From Janthinobacterium saanense (lineage in GTDB: Bacteria; Pseudomonadota; Gammaproteobacteria; Burkholderiales; Burkholderiaceae_D): a stretch of DNA of 64,000 nt. Positions within the stretch are counted from its first letter, which is position 1. Every line of letters starts with the position of its first letter. The translations under genes were made by a program, and so were the position numbers. Below, one piece after another: positions 18,942 through 28,426 of the stretch. The notes below the pieces were generated by a model. It was given only the letters and a program-made list of their open reading frames with translations. It was not told where the DNA came from and searched no databases. The stretch lies in NCBI RefSeq assembly GCF_014200675.1, contig NZ_JACHCI010000006.1, positions 190,921 through 254,920 on the forward strand, written 5' to 3'.

Positions 18942-20069
18942 TTACGCATCCAAAAGAATACGCAACATGCGGCGCAATGGTTCCGCCGCGCCCCACAGCA
19001 ACTGGTCGCCCACGGTGAACGCGGACAGGTATTCGCCGCCCATGCTCATCTTGCGCACGCGGCCCACCGGTATCGTCAGGCTGCCCGTGACGGCCGCTGG
19101 CGACAGGTCGCGCACCGAGGCTTCACGGGTGTTCGGCACCAGTTTGACCCATTGGTTGTTGCTGGCGATGATGTCATTGATTTCATCGAGCGGCACGTCT
19201 TTCTTCAGCTTGATGGTCAATGCCTGCGAGTGGCAGCGCATGGCGCCGATGCGCACGCACAAGCCGTCGACCGGGATTTCTTTCGTGCCAAAATCGATGC
19301 CGCGGCCCAGGATCTTGTTGGTTTCTGCGCCGGCTTTCCATTCTTCCTTGGACTGGCCATTGCCCAGATCCTTGTCAATCCACGGTATCAGATTGCCAGC
19401 CAGTGGCGCGCCGAACTGCTTGATTTCATCTGGCGAGTAGCCGTGCTGGGTGGCCAGCACCTGGCGGTCGATTTCCAAAATGGCCGAAGCCGGGTTTTCC
19501 AGCAGCGCCTTGACGGAGCTGTTGATGGTGCCAAATTGCGTCAGCAACTCGCGCATATGCTGCGCGCCGCCACCCGAGGCCGCCTGGTAGGTCATCGAGG
19601 TCATCCAGTCGATCAGGTCGTGCTGGAACAGGCCGCCCAGGCCCATCATCATGCATGAGACGGTGCAATTGCCACCGATGTAGTTCTTCACGCCCTTGCC
19701 CAGCGCATCCTTGATCACGTGCAGGTTGACCGGGTCGAGCACGATGACGGCGTCTTTTTCCATGCGCAAGGTCGAGGCCGCATCTATCCAGTAGCCGTTC
19801 CAGCCGCTAGCGCGCAGCTGCGGGAAAACGGCGCTGGTGTAGTCGCCGCCCTGGCAGGAAATAATGATGTCGCACTTGGACAGTTCGGCGATGCTGTTGG
19901 CATCCTTCAATATGGTTTCATTCTTCGCCATGGAAGGCGCTGCGCCGCCCGTGTTCGAAGTGGTGAAAAACACCGGTTCGATGTGGGCGAAATCGCCCTC
20001 TTCCTGCATGCGTTGCATCAGGACCGAACCGACCATACCGCGCCAACCTACCAAGCCAACTAATTTCAT
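18942..20069 (-). CDS. asd: Aspartate-semialdehyde dehydrogenase
   Basis: Reduces aspartyl phosphate to the semialdehyde, the branch point to lysine/DAP, threonine and methionine. It has 375 residues and is of the E. coli type. The NADP motif is [14 protein letters not shown]. The catalytic cysteine is Cys135 in IGGNCTVSC, the same number as in E. coli. An in-frame ATG exists at 20075, but GAGGA sits directly against it and is 6 bases from the ATG at 20069, so I chose the latter. Confidence 0.97.
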   Translation of the reverse strand: MKLVGLVGWRGMVGSVLMQRMQEEGDFAHIEPVFFTTSNTGGAAPSMAKNETILKDANSIAELSKCDIIISCQGGDYTSAVFPQLRASGWNGYWIDAASTLRMEKDAVIVLDPVNLHVIKDALGKGVKNYIGGNCTVSCMMMGLGGLFQHDLIDWMTSMTYQAASGGGAQHMRELLTQFGTINSSVKALLENPASAILEIDRQVLATQHGYSPDEIKQFGAPLAGNLIPWIDKDLGNGQSKEEWKAGAETNKILGRGIDFGTKEIPVDGLCVRIGAMRCHSQALTIKLKKDVPLDEINDIIASNNQWVKLVPNTREASVRDLSPAAVTGSLTIPVGRVRKMSMGGEYLSAFTVGDQLLWGAAEPLRRMLRILLDA

Positions 20070-20114
20070 TACCATTCCTCAAGATGAGACGGCCGCTGCC
20101 GTCATTAGACTATT

Positions 20115-21185
20115 TTATCCCAGCGCTTTTACAACTGCATCGCCCATTGCCTCGGTCCCGACCAAAGTCGTGCCCGTTTCGTGGATGTCGGCCGTGCGCA
20201 AACCTTGCGCCAGCACTTTTTTCACCGCTGCCTCGATACGCTCTGCCTGCTCTGCGCGGTTCAGCGAATAACGCAGCATCATGGCCGCTGACAAGATCGT
20301 CGCCAGCGGATTGGCTATCCCCTTGCCCGCGATATCGGGCGCCGAACCATGCGATGGCTCGTACAAGCCCTTGTTGTTGGCGTCCAGCGAAGCCGACGGC
20401 AGCATGCCGATCGAGCCGGTCAGCATGGCCGCCGCGTCCGACAAGATATCGCCGAACATATTGCCGGTCACCATGACGTCGAATTTCTTCGGCGCCCGCA
20501 CCAGTTGCATGGCGGCATTGTCGACATACATATGGTCGAGCGCGACATCCGGGTATTCCTTGTGTACATCGATAACGATGTCTTTCCAGAACTGGAAGGT
20601 TTCCAGCACGTTGGCCTTGTCCACGCTGGTCAGGCGCTTGTCGCGCTTTTGCGCCGCCTGGAAAGCCACGTGGGCGATGCGGCGGATTTCGCCTTCCGCA
20701 TAGCGCATGGTGTCAAAACCTTCGCGCTGGCCCTTGAACGGGCCGTCCGGGCACTCGCGCACGCCGCGCGGCTGGCCGAAATAAATATCGCCCGTCAATT
20801 CGCGGATGATCAGAATATCCAGGCCGGACACCACTTCCGGTTTCAAAGTGGAAGCGCCCGCCAGTTCCGGATACAAAATCGCCGGACGCAGGTTGGCGAA
20901 CAGGCCCAGATTCTTGCGCAAGCCCAAAATTGCCTGTTCGGGGCGGAACTGGCGCTCCAGATTGTCGTACTGATAATCGCCTACCGCGCCGAACAGCACG
21001 GCGTCGGCCGCCTTGGCCAGCGCCAAAGTCGCTTCCGGCAAAGGATGGCCGTGGGCCGCATAACCGGCGCCACCGACGGGGGCGCTTTCCAGCTCGAACG
21101 ATTCGCCGAGCACATTCAAGACTTTTACTGCTTGAGCAACGATCTCAGGACCGATACCGTCGCCGGGCAAAATTGCAATTTTCAT
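20115..21185 (-). CDS. leuB: 3-isopropylmalate dehydrogenase
   Basis: NAD-dependent oxidative decarboxylation step of leucine synthesis. It has 356 residues from the ATG at 21185 ([20 protein letters not shown]). The substrate and metal segments are visible: [39 protein letters not shown] and [18 protein letters not shown]. It follows leuD by 11 bases. Confidence 0.97.
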   Translation of the reverse strand: MKIAILPGDGIGPEIVAQAVKVLNVLGESFELESAPVGGAGYAAHGHPLPEATLALAKAADAVLFGAVGDYQYDNLERQFRPEQAILGLRKNLGLFANLRPAILYPELAGASTLKPEVVSGLDILIIRELTGDIYFGQPRGVRECPDGPFKGQREGFDTMRYAEGEIRRIAHVAFQAAQKRDKRLTSVDKANVLETFQFWKDIVIDVHKEYPDVALDHMYVDNAAMQLVRAPKKFDVMVTGNMFGDILSDAAAMLTGSIGMLPSASLDANNKGLYEPSHGSAPDIAGKGIANPLATILSAAMMLRYSLNRAEQAERIEAAVKKVLAQGLRTADIHETGTTLVGTEAMGDAVVKALG

Positions 21186-21196
21186 GGAATAATCTT

Positions 21197-21844
21197 TTAG
21201 ATAACGTTGGCCAACCAGGGCTGGCTGTGCAGATGACGCTCTTCGAAGGCGCGGATATCGTCGGCATGGCGCAGGGTCAGGCCGATATCGTCGAGTCCAT
21301 TCATCAAACAATATTTGCGGAAAGCATCGATCTCGAACGGATACGAGACGGCGCCATTGCTGGTCGCCACGCGCTGCTGTTCCAGGTCCACCACCAGCTT
21401 GTAGCCAGGGAAAGCTTTCACTTCATTGAACAGGTGTTCGACTTGCGCTTCCGACAGCACGATGGGCAGCAAGCCATTCTTGTAGCAGTTATTGAAGAAA
21501 ATGTCGGCAAACGACGGCGCGATGATGGCGCGGAAACCATATTGATCCAGCGCCCACGGCGCGTGTTCGCGCGAGGAGCCGCAACCGAAATTCTTGCGCG
21601 TCAGCAAGATCGAGGCGCCCTGGTAGCGCTGCTCGTTGAGCACGAAATCCGGGTTCAGCGGACGGCGGCTATTATCCTGGCCCGGCTCGCCGTGGTCCAG
21701 ATAACGCCATTCATCGAACAGATTGGGGCCGAAACCGCTACGGTGGATCGATTTCAGGAATTGCTTTGGAATGATGGCGTCGGTATCGACGTTGGCGCGG
21801 TCCAGCGGGGCCACCAGGCCTTCGTAAATCGTAAATTTATCCAT
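21197..21844 (-). CDS. leuD: 3-isopropylmalate dehydratase small subunit
   Basis: Swivelling-domain subunit of isopropylmalate isomerase. It has 215 residues from the ATG at 21844 ([31 protein letters not shown]). The substrate-binding [15 protein letters not shown] loop is intact. It is separated from leuC by the small entericidin gene. Confidence 0.97.
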   Translation of the reverse strand: MDKFTIYEGLVAPLDRANVDTDAIIPKQFLKSIHRSGFGPNLFDEWRYLDHGEPGQDNSRRPLNPDFVLNEQRYQGASILLTRKNFGCGSSREHAPWALDQYGFRAIIAPSFADIFFNNCYKNGLLPIVLSEAQVEHLFNEVKAFPGYKLVVDLEQQRVATSNGAVSYPFEIDAFRKYCLMNGLDDIGLTLRHADDIRAFEERHLHSQPWLANVI

Positions 21845-21895
21845 GCTATTTCTACTCGGTAAGACGGGAGGCGCAGCGCACCGGCCCGTCACGGT

Positions 21896-22018
21896 TTATT
21901 TTCCGCCGGCGCCGGTGACGACCTGGCCGACTTTCTGCACATCGCGGCCAAAGCCGGAAACGGTGTTGCAGCCGGCAAGTATCATGGCGACGAGGGCGAG
22001 GGCGAAGAGTTTTTTCAT
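21896..22018 (-). CDS. Entericidin A/B family lipoprotein
   Basis: A 40-residue open frame below the usual length cut-off, read directly from the DNA. It starts MKKLFALALVAMILAGCNTVSG, with a basic n-region, hydrophobic core and lipobox LAGC. The mature peptide (CNTVSGFGRDVQKVGQVVTGAGGK) matches the EcnA/EcnB pattern CNTxxGxGxD. Entericidins are small membrane lipoproteins tied to stress-induced lysis in E. coli. Its place between leuC and leuD recurs in Burkholderiales. The ribosome site is weak. Confidence 0.85.
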   Translation of the reverse strand: MKKLFALALVAMILAGCNTVSGFGRDVQKVGQVVTGAGGK

Positions 22019-22077
22019 AGTGTGTTCATTTTTTCAGGGTAACGGTGGCGTTAGTGTAAACCACCCGCTGAAAAGCT

Positions 22078-22104
22078 GGGGTCAGACCCGGCGGGTCTGA
22101 CCCC
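22078..22104. repeat. Perfect palindrome after leuC (GGGGTCAGACCC type)
   Basis: GGGGTCAGACCC (22078-22089) and GGGTCTGACCCC (22093-22104) form a 12-bp stem with a 3-base loop, 5 bases beyond the leuC stop. From memory, this GGGTCTGACCCC-type sequence is scattered through intergenic DNA of Oxalobacteraceae. It may act as a transcriptional stop or pause inside the leu operon, although it lacks a proper T-run. Confidence 0.7.
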
Positions 22105-22108
22105 GTCG

Positions 22109-23512
22109 TCATCGCAGTGCGCGCACATCCACAAAGTGGCCTGCGATGCCCGCCGCAGCGGCCATGGCGGGCGACACCAGATGAGTGCGGCCGCCCTGTC
22201 CTTGCCGGCCTTCGAAGTTGCGGTTCGAGGTCGAAGCACAGCGTTCGCCCGGCTCCAGGCGGTCGGCATTCATCGCCAGGCACATGGAGCAGCCCGGTTC
22301 GCGCCACTCGAAACCGGCATCCTTGAAGATGCGGTCCAGGCCTTCGCGTTCAGCCTGATCCTTGACCAGGCCGGAACCGGGCACCACCAGCGCCAGGGTC
22401 ACGTTGGAAGCGCGGTATTTGCCGCGCACCACGGCGGCTGCCGCGCGCAAGTCTTCGATGCGCGAATTGGTGCAGGAACCGATAAACACCTTGTCGATAC
22501 GGATATCCGAAATCGGCGTGTTCGGCTTCAAGGCCATGTAGACCAGCGCCTTTTCCATCGCGTCGCGGCGCACGGCGTCTTTTTCCTGGTCGGGATCGGG
22601 CACGCGGCCATTCACGCCGGTGACCATTTCGGGCGAGGTGCCCCAGGTCACTTGCGGCACGATCTCGGCGGCGTTCAGGGTCACCACCAGGTCGAAACGG
22701 GCGCCCGGGTCCGAATGCAGGGTGCGCCAGTAAGTCACGGCGCGCTCCCAATGCGGACCGGCCGGTGAAAATGGACGGCCCTTGACGTAATTGATGGTGG
22801 TGTCATCGACGCCGATGATGCCGGCGCGCGCGCCCGCTTCGATGGCCATGTTACAGACCGTCATGCGCCCTTCCATCGACAGCGCGCGGATGGTCGAACC
22901 GCCGAACTCGATACAGTAGCCGGTGCCGCCCGCCGTGCCGATCTTGCCGATGATGGCCAGCACGATATCTTTCGCCGTCACGCCGGCTGGCATGGCGCCA
23001 TCCACCTGCACCAGCATGGATTTGGATTTCTTTTGCAACAGGGTTTGCGTGGCCAGCACGTGCTCGACTTCGGAGGTGCCGATGCCATGCGCCAGCGCGC
23101 CGAACGCGCCGTGGGTGGAGGTATGCGAATCGCCGCAGACCACCGTCATGCCAGGCAGGGTCGCACCCTGCTCGGGGCCGATCACGTGCACGATGCCCTG
23201 GCGCTTGTCGTTCATGTTGAAGTACGTCAAACCGTAGTTTTTGGCATTCTTGTCCAGCGTTTCCACCTGCAGGCGCGACACCGGGTCGCTGATCCCATCG
23301 ATACGGCTGGTGGTCGGCACATTATGGTCGGCCACGGCCAGGTTGGCGGACAGACGCCACGGCTGGCGGTTCGCTGCGCGTAGGCCGTCGAAGGCTTGCG
23401 GGCTGGTGACTTCGTGCAACAAGTGCCGGTCGATATACAGAATTGTCGTGCCATCATCTTCGGCCCGAACAACGTGGGATTCCCAAAGTTTGTCGTAAAG
23501 CGTCTTCATCAT
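22109..23512 (-). CDS. leuC: 3-isopropylmalate dehydratase large subunit
   Basis: Aconitase-family subunit with a 4Fe-4S cluster, 467 residues. The cluster cysteines lie in [13 protein letters not shown] and GCSMCLAMN. The N-terminal [12 protein letters not shown] and the [27 protein letters not shown] segment are typical. Two adjacent ATG codons (23512 and 23509) could start translation; neither has a good Shine-Dalgarno sequence. Confidence 0.97.
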   Translation of the reverse strand: MMKTLYDKLWESHVVRAEDDGTTILYIDRHLLHEVTSPQAFDGLRAANRQPWRLSANLAVADHNVPTTSRIDGISDPVSRLQVETLDKNAKNYGLTYFNMNDKRQGIVHVIGPEQGATLPGMTVVCGDSHTSTHGAFGALAHGIGTSEVEHVLATQTLLQKKSKSMLVQVDGAMPAGVTAKDIVLAIIGKIGTAGGTGYCIEFGGSTIRALSMEGRMTVCNMAIEAGARAGIIGVDDTTINYVKGRPFSPAGPHWERAVTYWRTLHSDPGARFDLVVTLNAAEIVPQVTWGTSPEMVTGVNGRVPDPDQEKDAVRRDAMEKALVYMALKPNTPISDIRIDKVFIGSCTNSRIEDLRAAAAVVRGKYRASNVTLALVVPGSGLVKDQAEREGLDRIFKDAGFEWREPGCSMCLAMNADRLEPGERCASTSNRNFEGRQGQGGRTHLVSPAMAAAAGIAGHFVDVRALR

Positions 23513-23953
23513 GATTTATGCAGCGTTGCCACAGCCTGTGTAAGTAACTTGTAATTCAGTGAACTGTAATAAATGATCTCTCATACAGATTACAAGGATC
23601 GGCAATGATTATGCCATATTTTGCGCAACACAGAACCGAAACAGGTAAAACCGTTAGATTGGCGATACAAAGTTTGGAGGCTGAGATTGATATGGGTTAA
23701 AAATTGCTGAAATATCCCTTTTGCTGGCATGGCTGGAACACCTGCAGCCGCGTGTCCGAAGGAATGTCTGTGGGGCAAAAAATATGACTTCTCTGCGCAA
23801 GGTCAAATCAGACGTGCCAGAGCGTGGCGGAGCAAGTCGCGGCCCAGCTGCGCGCCCAAGGATGACGCAGCGCGCGCGCAGGAAATCGTGCGCGTGCAGC
23901 ACTGGCTGGAAGGTGGCAGCTTGCGTCCAGACAGTATTTGATTCAGCAATAAA
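23513..23953. other. Long intergenic region upstream of leuC, with a possible decayed gene
   Basis: The part next to leuC (23513-23720) is AT-richer than its surroundings and should hold the leu promoter; I could not place one with confidence and saw no leucine-rich leader peptide. The part from 23729 to 23941 is treated separately as a possible remnant. Confidence 0.4.
23729..23941 (+). pseudogene. Possible frameshifted remnant of a small gene
   Basis: An open frame of 70 codons ends in a coding-like stretch (EIVRVQHWLEGGSLRPDSI then stop). A different frame just before it reads SVAEQVAAQLRAQG then stop. Together they look like pieces of one protein broken by indels. I do not recognise the family. 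It points toward the terminator at 23954-23979. It could equally be chance. Confidence 0.3.
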
Positions 23954-23979
23954 AAAACCCGCTACGCGTAGCGGGTTTT
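23951..23979. terminator. Terminator after cheA
   Basis: The fully palindromic AAAACCCGCTACGCGTAGCGGGTTTT core (centre 23966/23967) gives an 11-bp stem. On the minus strand it is followed by seven T; on the plus strand it ends in four T. It lies 20 bases after the cheA-like stop. Confidence 0.85.
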
Positions 23980-23998
23980 GCCAGGAGTAAAGCGAGCC

Positions 23999-25873
23999 TT
24001 AGGCGGCTAAACGCACGCTTCCCCTGCAACCATCCATCAGGAACGACAGGCCGACCACCAGCACCAGTTCGCCTTCCGCCGAACGGGCCGTGCCGGTAAT
24101 GCCTTCCACGGTAATCGCCGTCATCGGCTTGATCACCAGGTCGGCCGTGCCATCGACGGCTTCCACGGCAAGAATATACGGTTGCGGTGCGGCCACCACG
24201 ATGCCGACGCGCTCGCTGCACGATTCGTAGCCCAAAGCGCCCGCCAGCGAACGCACGGGCAATGGACGGCCCTGGTCTTTCAGGACCGGTGCGCCGCCCA
24301 CTTCCATGAAGGTTTCCGGCAATTCGACCACGCGCTGCACCACCGCCATCGGCAGCGCCAGCGCGGCGCCCGAGGTGGACACCAGCATGGTCGGCACGAT
24401 AGACAGTTCGATCGGCAGGCGGATGGCAAACTTGGTGCCATGGCCCAGCGAGGACTCGATGTGGATCGCGCCGCGGTTTTTTTCCACGGCGGTTTTCACC
24501 ACGTCCATGCCCACGCCGCGGCCGGACACGCTGGACGCGACTTCCTTGGTCGAGAAACCGGGCAGGAATACCAGCTGGAAACATTCGTCGTTGCTCAATT
24601 GCGCGTTTTCGCTGATCAAGCCTTTTTGCTGCGCCTTGCTGCGCAGGAAGACCGGGTCCATGCCCTTGCCGTCATCTTGCAGCACGATCATGACGCTATT
24701 GGCTTCCTGCCATGCCTTCAGGGAAATATACGATTTGGCCGGCTTGCCGGCAGCCAGACGGTCTTCCGGCGATTCCACGCCGTGGTCTAGCGAGTTGCGC
24801 AACATGTGCACCAGCGGATCGTACAGGCTGTCGACCACCACGCGGTCGACTTCCGTCTCCGCGCCTTCGATGGTCAGCTCGACGTCCTTGCCCAGGTCTT
24901 TCGCCAGCTCGCGCACCAGACGGGGGAATTTCTGGAACAAGCGGCCCACCGGCTGCATGCGCGTGGCCAGGGTGGCGCGCTGCAACTCGGTCGAGTAGCG
25001 CGAGGCGCGTTCCAGGGTTTCCGCCAGGGTCGCCATCAAGCTGGCAGCCGGGCCTTCGAATTTGAATTGCAGCAAGCGTTCCAGCAGCACGGCAGCCTGG
25101 TTGGCAGCCTGCACCGATTCGCCGGCCACTTCCAGCAAGGCGTCGAGCTTGACGGCATCGACGCGGATGCTGTCTTCCTTGACGGGTGCGGCATGGCGCA
25201 CCTCGGCGCCTTCGCGGCGGTCCACGCCATCCCAGGCCTTGCCGGCCGGCTTGGCAGCAGCAGCAGGCGCGGCTGCGGCAAGCGGCGCGGACGCTGGCGT
25301 TGCAGCCACGGCAGCCACTGGCGCGGCGGCGAGCTTGCTGCCTTCCGGCACCACCGCGTTATACATGCCGGTCCAGTCCAGTCCATCTTCTCCGACGACT
25401 GGTGCGGCGGCAACAGGGGCCGCGGCCACTTCGGCCACGACTTCTACTACCGCAGGGGCGGCAGCGGGCGCTGGCGCAGCCGGTGCATCGTTGCCTTCGA
25501 TGGCGTTCGTCAGGATGTGTTCCAGCTCTTGCGGCATGGCCGGCAGGGATTCCGGCGCGGCGCCATTGGCCAGCTCCGTCAATTGGTCCGCCACGAAACC
25601 GGAGGCCTGCAGCGCTGCCTCGATGGCCAGCGGCGTGACGGGCGCGGCGCCCGTGCGCAAGGCATCGAACAAGTTTTCCGTCAGGTGGCAGGCGGCCACC
25701 AGCGCAGGCAAGCCCATGAAACCGGCGCCGCCCTTGATCGTGTGGAAAGAGCGAAACACCGCATTGAGCGTTTCCTTGTTGTCAGGATCGCGCTCGAGAC
25801 GCAATAGGTGCTCTTCAACATTAACCGCAAGATCCATCGCCTCGACGACGAAATCCTTGAGCATATCGTCCAT
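23999..25873 (-). CDS. cheA: Chemotaxis histidine kinase CheA
   Basis: Two-component kinase of 624 residues. In order: Hpt domain with phospho-His44 (FHTIKGGAGF), an Ala/Pro-rich linker (about 130-240) with no recognisable P2 response-regulator-binding domain, dimerisation helices (VDAVKLDALLEVAGESVQAANQ), HATPase (HMLRNSLDHGVESPEDR, DDGKGMDP, GRGVGMDVVK), and a C-terminal CheW-like domain. The start overlaps the cheZ stop by one base (TAATG). No cheY, cheW or receptor gene is nearby, so it must work with products encoded elsewhere. Confidence 0.95.
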   Translation of the reverse strand: MDDMLKDFVVEAMDLAVNVEEHLLRLERDPDNKETLNAVFRSFHTIKGGAGFMGLPALVAACHLTENLFDALRTGAAPVTPLAIEAALQASGFVADQLTELANGAAPESLPAMPQELEHILTNAIEGNDAPAAPAPAAAPAVVEVVAEVAAAPVAAAPVVGEDGLDWTGMYNAVVPEGSKLAAAPVAAVAATPASAPLAAAAPAAAAKPAGKAWDGVDRREGAEVRHAAPVKEDSIRVDAVKLDALLEVAGESVQAANQAAVLLERLLQFKFEGPAASLMATLAETLERASRYSTELQRATLATRMQPVGRLFQKFPRLVRELAKDLGKDVELTIEGAETEVDRVVVDSLYDPLVHMLRNSLDHGVESPEDRLAAGKPAKSYISLKAWQEANSVMIVLQDDGKGMDPVFLRSKAQQKGLISENAQLSNDECFQLVFLPGFSTKEVASSVSGRGVGMDVVKTAVEKNRGAIHIESSLGHGTKFAIRLPIELSIVPTMLVSTSGAALALPMAVVQRVVELPETFMEVGGAPVLKDQGRPLPVRSLAGALGYESCSERVGIVVAAPQPYILAVEAVDGTADLVIKPMTAITVEGITGTARSAEGELVLVVGLSFLMDGCRGSVRLAA

Positions 25874-26739
25874 TAGAATCCCAAATCAGCAAGAAGATCG
25901 TCAACATTATTCTGGTCCAGCGCCACGGATGGCACCGACGGGCCCTGCATCAGCGGCGCAGCCGGCTTTTGCGCGAGTTTTTCACGCACTTCGGCTGGCG
26001 CGTTATCGCGCAGCAGCTGGGCCAGTTCGTTTTCCACCGTCTTGGTAATGTTGACCACTTTTTTGATCAGCTGACCGGTGATGTCCTGGAAGTCCTGGGC
26101 CATCATGATTTCCAGCAGGCGCGCTTTTTCCGCTTCCGTGGCAACCGACACGGCTTGCGTGAACTGGCGCGTGTCACCGGCCAGGGCCTTGAATTCTTCC
26201 AGGCTCAGCTTGCCGTCGAACAGCGCGCTCCAGCGGCTATCCATGTCCTTGGCCTTTTTCGACAGCACATCCTGTGCCGGCATGCCTTCGTCCAGCGTGT
26301 TCAAAACCTTGTTGGCGGCCTGCTCGGTCAAGGTGGCCACGTATTCCAGGCGGTCTTGCGCATCGACGATCTGCGAAGAAGCTTCCGTCAATGCCTTGTC
26401 GTAACCCAGTTCGCGCAAGGAATCGTGCAGCAAGCGCACGATGCCACCGAGGCGTTCAAACATGGGCTGGTCGGATTTGTCGACCGGATCGGCGGCATGT
26501 GCTTCAGCGGCCAGCTCAGTTGTCACCTCAGTTGTCACCTCAGTTGCGGCTTCGGCCACCGGCACAGCTGCGGCTGCTACCGGGGCCGCGGCGCTGGCCG
26601 ACACCGAGTCGAACAAGGCTTCAAAATCGTCGTCCGCTATCTCGGCGGGTGCTGGCGTGGCGGCAGGCGCGGGCGCGGCCGTGCGTTGCGCGGATACTTC
26701 ATCGAATAAGGCATCGAAATCATCAGCGGCGTTGGTCAT
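25873..26739 (-). CDS. cheZ: CheY-phosphatase CheZ
   Basis: Dephosphorylates CheY-P. It has 288 residues. The catalytic pair Asp219 and Gln223 lies in MMAQDFQDITGQLIKKV, matching E. coli D143/Q147. The C-terminal CheY-binding peptide VDDLLADLGF is present. The N-terminus is an unusual acidic, Ala-rich extension carrying two copies of a DDFxALFDxVSA motif and a short TEVT repeat. GGAG precedes the ATG. Coupled to cheA by a one-base overlap. Confidence 0.92.
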   Translation of the reverse strand: MTNAADDFDALFDEVSAQRTAAPAPAATPAPAEIADDDFEALFDSVSASAAAPVAAAAVPVAEAATEVTTEVTTELAAEAHAADPVDKSDQPMFERLGGIVRLLHDSLRELGYDKALTEASSQIVDAQDRLEYVATLTEQAANKVLNTLDEGMPAQDVLSKKAKDMDSRWSALFDGKLSLEEFKALAGDTRQFTQAVSVATEAEKARLLEIMMAQDFQDITGQLIKKVVNITKTVENELAQLLRDNAPAEVREKLAQKPAAPLMQGPSVPSVALDQNNVDDLLADLGF

Positions 26740-27080
26740 ATCCCTGCTTCTCCATAATTTGTCAAAATTCCGCCTGAACAGTGCGTTTTACAGACTGATA
26801 CCCGCAATTTCTCGATTAAGATGATTTGAGGCAATACCGCTGCGATGGTGCGAGTGTATCAGGGCGTTGCCCTATTGGTAAATCTCAAAACGCGCTTCCC
26901 ACTATAAAGCGGGCCTAGAATTGCTTTTCCTCACGGAAATAAGTGTTCCCACTGTTGTATTTTGAAATACTACCATTGGCGTGCGAGCAAGAACATGCCC
27001 AGGCAGGAAATCCCACCTCCCTTCCTCCACACAAAAGCGATCTTCTTGCTAATGTTGTCTATACTGAAGGTGCAAGAGTG
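26740..27080. other. Intergenic region between divergent cheZ and uspA
   Basis: No credible gene. Open frames here lack ribosome sites and run into uspA. The DNA is AT-richer than its neighbours and must contain the cheZ promoter. I looked for a flagellar sigma28 site (TAAA-N15-GCCGATAA) and found only a poor partial match. Confidence 0.4.
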
Positions 27081-27094
27081 TTGATAATTATCAA
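27081..27094 (+). promoter_or_regulatory. Perfect FNR/ANR box upstream of uspA
   Basis: TTGAT-N4-ATCAA with all ten conserved bases, 82 bases before the uspA ATG. A TACAAT at 27128-27133 could be the -10 element. This predicts oxygen-dependent control of uspA. Confidence 0.8.
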
Positions 27095-27175
27095 GTCTTT
27101 ACATGAAAACAATGCTGCAGCCACGTCTACAATAAGACCTGCTGCGCGCGCCGGTCCATACACGAAGGAACTGCC

Positions 27176-27643
27176 ATGTATAAGAAAATTCTGATCGCCA
27201 CCGACGGCTCAGCCGTCTCCAACCTGACCGCCTGCGCCGGCGTGGCCTTTGCAGAACAGATGCAGGCGGACATACTCGCCCTGTATGTGGCGCCCGAGTA
27301 CCAATACCCGGTGTATATCGAAATCATTCCGCCGAGCTATCCCAGCGAAGAGGAATACCGCATCGCCATGCGCAAGGCCGGCGCCGGCCACTGGCAAGCC
27401 GTGCTCGATGCGGCAGCCAAACGGGGACTGCAGGCAACCGGCTTGACGACGTTCTCCGACAGTCCCGCCCTGAAAATTGTCGAAGTGGCCCAGTTGCAGC
27501 ATTGCGACCTGATTTTCATGGGCTCCCATGGCCGCAGCGGCTGGGGCCAGCTCTTGCTGGGCAGCGTCACCAACAAAGTCTTGTCGCACTCGACACTACC
27601 GGTACTGGTGCATAGGCTGATCAAGGAACCGCCGGCCCCATAG
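27176..27643 (+). CDS. uspA: Universal stress protein UspA family
   Basis: Cytoplasmic Usp-fold protein of 155 residues, single domain. The start MYKKILIATDGSAVS is typical. The ATP-binding pattern G-x2-G-x9-G(S/T) appears as MGSHGRSGWGQLLLGSVTNKVL. GAAGGAAC lies 6 bases before the ATG. A perfect FNR box upstream suggests induction at low oxygen, as for UspA-type proteins of other denitrifying or microaerobic bacteria. Confidence 0.93.
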   Translation: MYKKILIATDGSAVSNLTACAGVAFAEQMQADILALYVAPEYQYPVYIEIIPPSYPSEEEYRIAMRKAGAGHWQAVLDAAAKRGLQATGLTTFSDSPALKIVEVAQLQHCDLIFMGSHGRSGWGQLLLGSVTNKVLSHSTLPVLVHRLIKEPPAP

Positions 27644-27660
27644 CAGGTCATATGAAACAG

Positions 27661-27696
27661 CGGCGCACGGTAGAAACTCGGGGATGGCGCCGTTTT
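27661..27696 (+). terminator. Weak terminator candidate after uspA
   Basis: CGGCGC (27661-27666) can pair with GCGCCG (27687-27692) over a 20-base loop, followed by TTTT. The stem is short and the loop long. Confidence 0.35.
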
Positions 27697-27781
27697 CAGC
27701 TAATATGACAAGCTTTCCGATTTTTTAACAATTCTTTCTACCCTTGGCCAGCTCCTTGTGGCCAGCACAGACTGCAGGCCT

Positions 27782-28426
27782 ATGATACGTATTGTGATTG
27801 CCGACGACCACACCATCATGCGCGAGGGCTTGAAGCGCATACTCGACGGCGCGCCCGATATCGATATCGTGGGCGAAGCCATCGATGGTTTCGAAGTACT
27901 GAACCATGTGCGCCAGGGTGGTTTTGACCTGCTGCTGCTCGACCTGTCGATGCCGGGCCGCAGCGGGGTCGACCTGATACGCCAGATCCGCAGCGAAGCG
28001 CCCAAGCTGGCCATCCTGATCCTCACCATGCATGAAGAGGAACAATACGCCGTGCGCGCCATCCGCGCCGGCGCGCAAGGCTATCTGACCAAGGAAAGCG
28101 CCGGCACCCAGCTGGTGGGCGCCATCCACAAAGTGGCGTCGGGCCGCCCCTACATCAGCGCCGAAGTGGCCGAACAGCTGGTGCTCAATATCATGATGCC
28201 CAATGAAAGCCTGCTGCATAAACAGTTGTCGGACCGCGAATTCGAAGTCTTTTCGCTGCTGGTCTCGGGCAAGTCGATCACGGAAATCGCCAACAACCTG
28301 CACCTGAGCGTCAAGACGGTCAGCACACACAAGACGCGCATCATGCAAAAGATGGGCATGAGTTCCCTGTCAGAAATGGTGCAATACGCCGTCGCCCACC
28401 GCTTGCTGTCTCCCTTCAAGACCTGA
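27782..28426 (+). CDS. NarL/FixJ-family response regulator
   Basis: DNA-binding two-component regulator of 214 residues from the ATG at 27782 (MIRIVIADDHTIMREGL); an in-frame ATG at 27758 adds eight unconserved residues. The receiver domain has the phospho-acceptor Asp in LLLLDLSMPGRSG and the conserved Lys in YLTKESAG. The C-terminal LuxR-type helix-turn-helix is LSDREFEVFSLLVSGKSITEIANNLHLSVKTVSTHK. No partner kinase is adjacent. Target unknown. Confidence 0.92.
   Translation: MIRIVIADDHTIMREGLKRILDGAPDIDIVGEAIDGFEVLNHVRQGGFDLLLLDLSMPGRSGVDLIRQIRSEAPKLAILILTMHEEEQYAVRAIRAGAQGYLTKESAGTQLVGAIHKVASGRPYISAEVAEQLVLNIMMPNESLLHKQLSDREFEVFSLLVSGKSITEIANNLHLSVKTVSTHKTRIMQKMGMSSLSEMVQYAVAHRLLSPFKT

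Noticed and set aside
26518..26556. A 12-base tandem repeat
   Set aside because: It encodes the TEVT repeats in the disordered N-terminus of CheZ; ordinary slippage in a linker.
26943..27194. An 83-codon plus-strand frame running into uspA
   Set aside because: No ribosome site, crosses the FNR box and the uspA start, and shows no family features.
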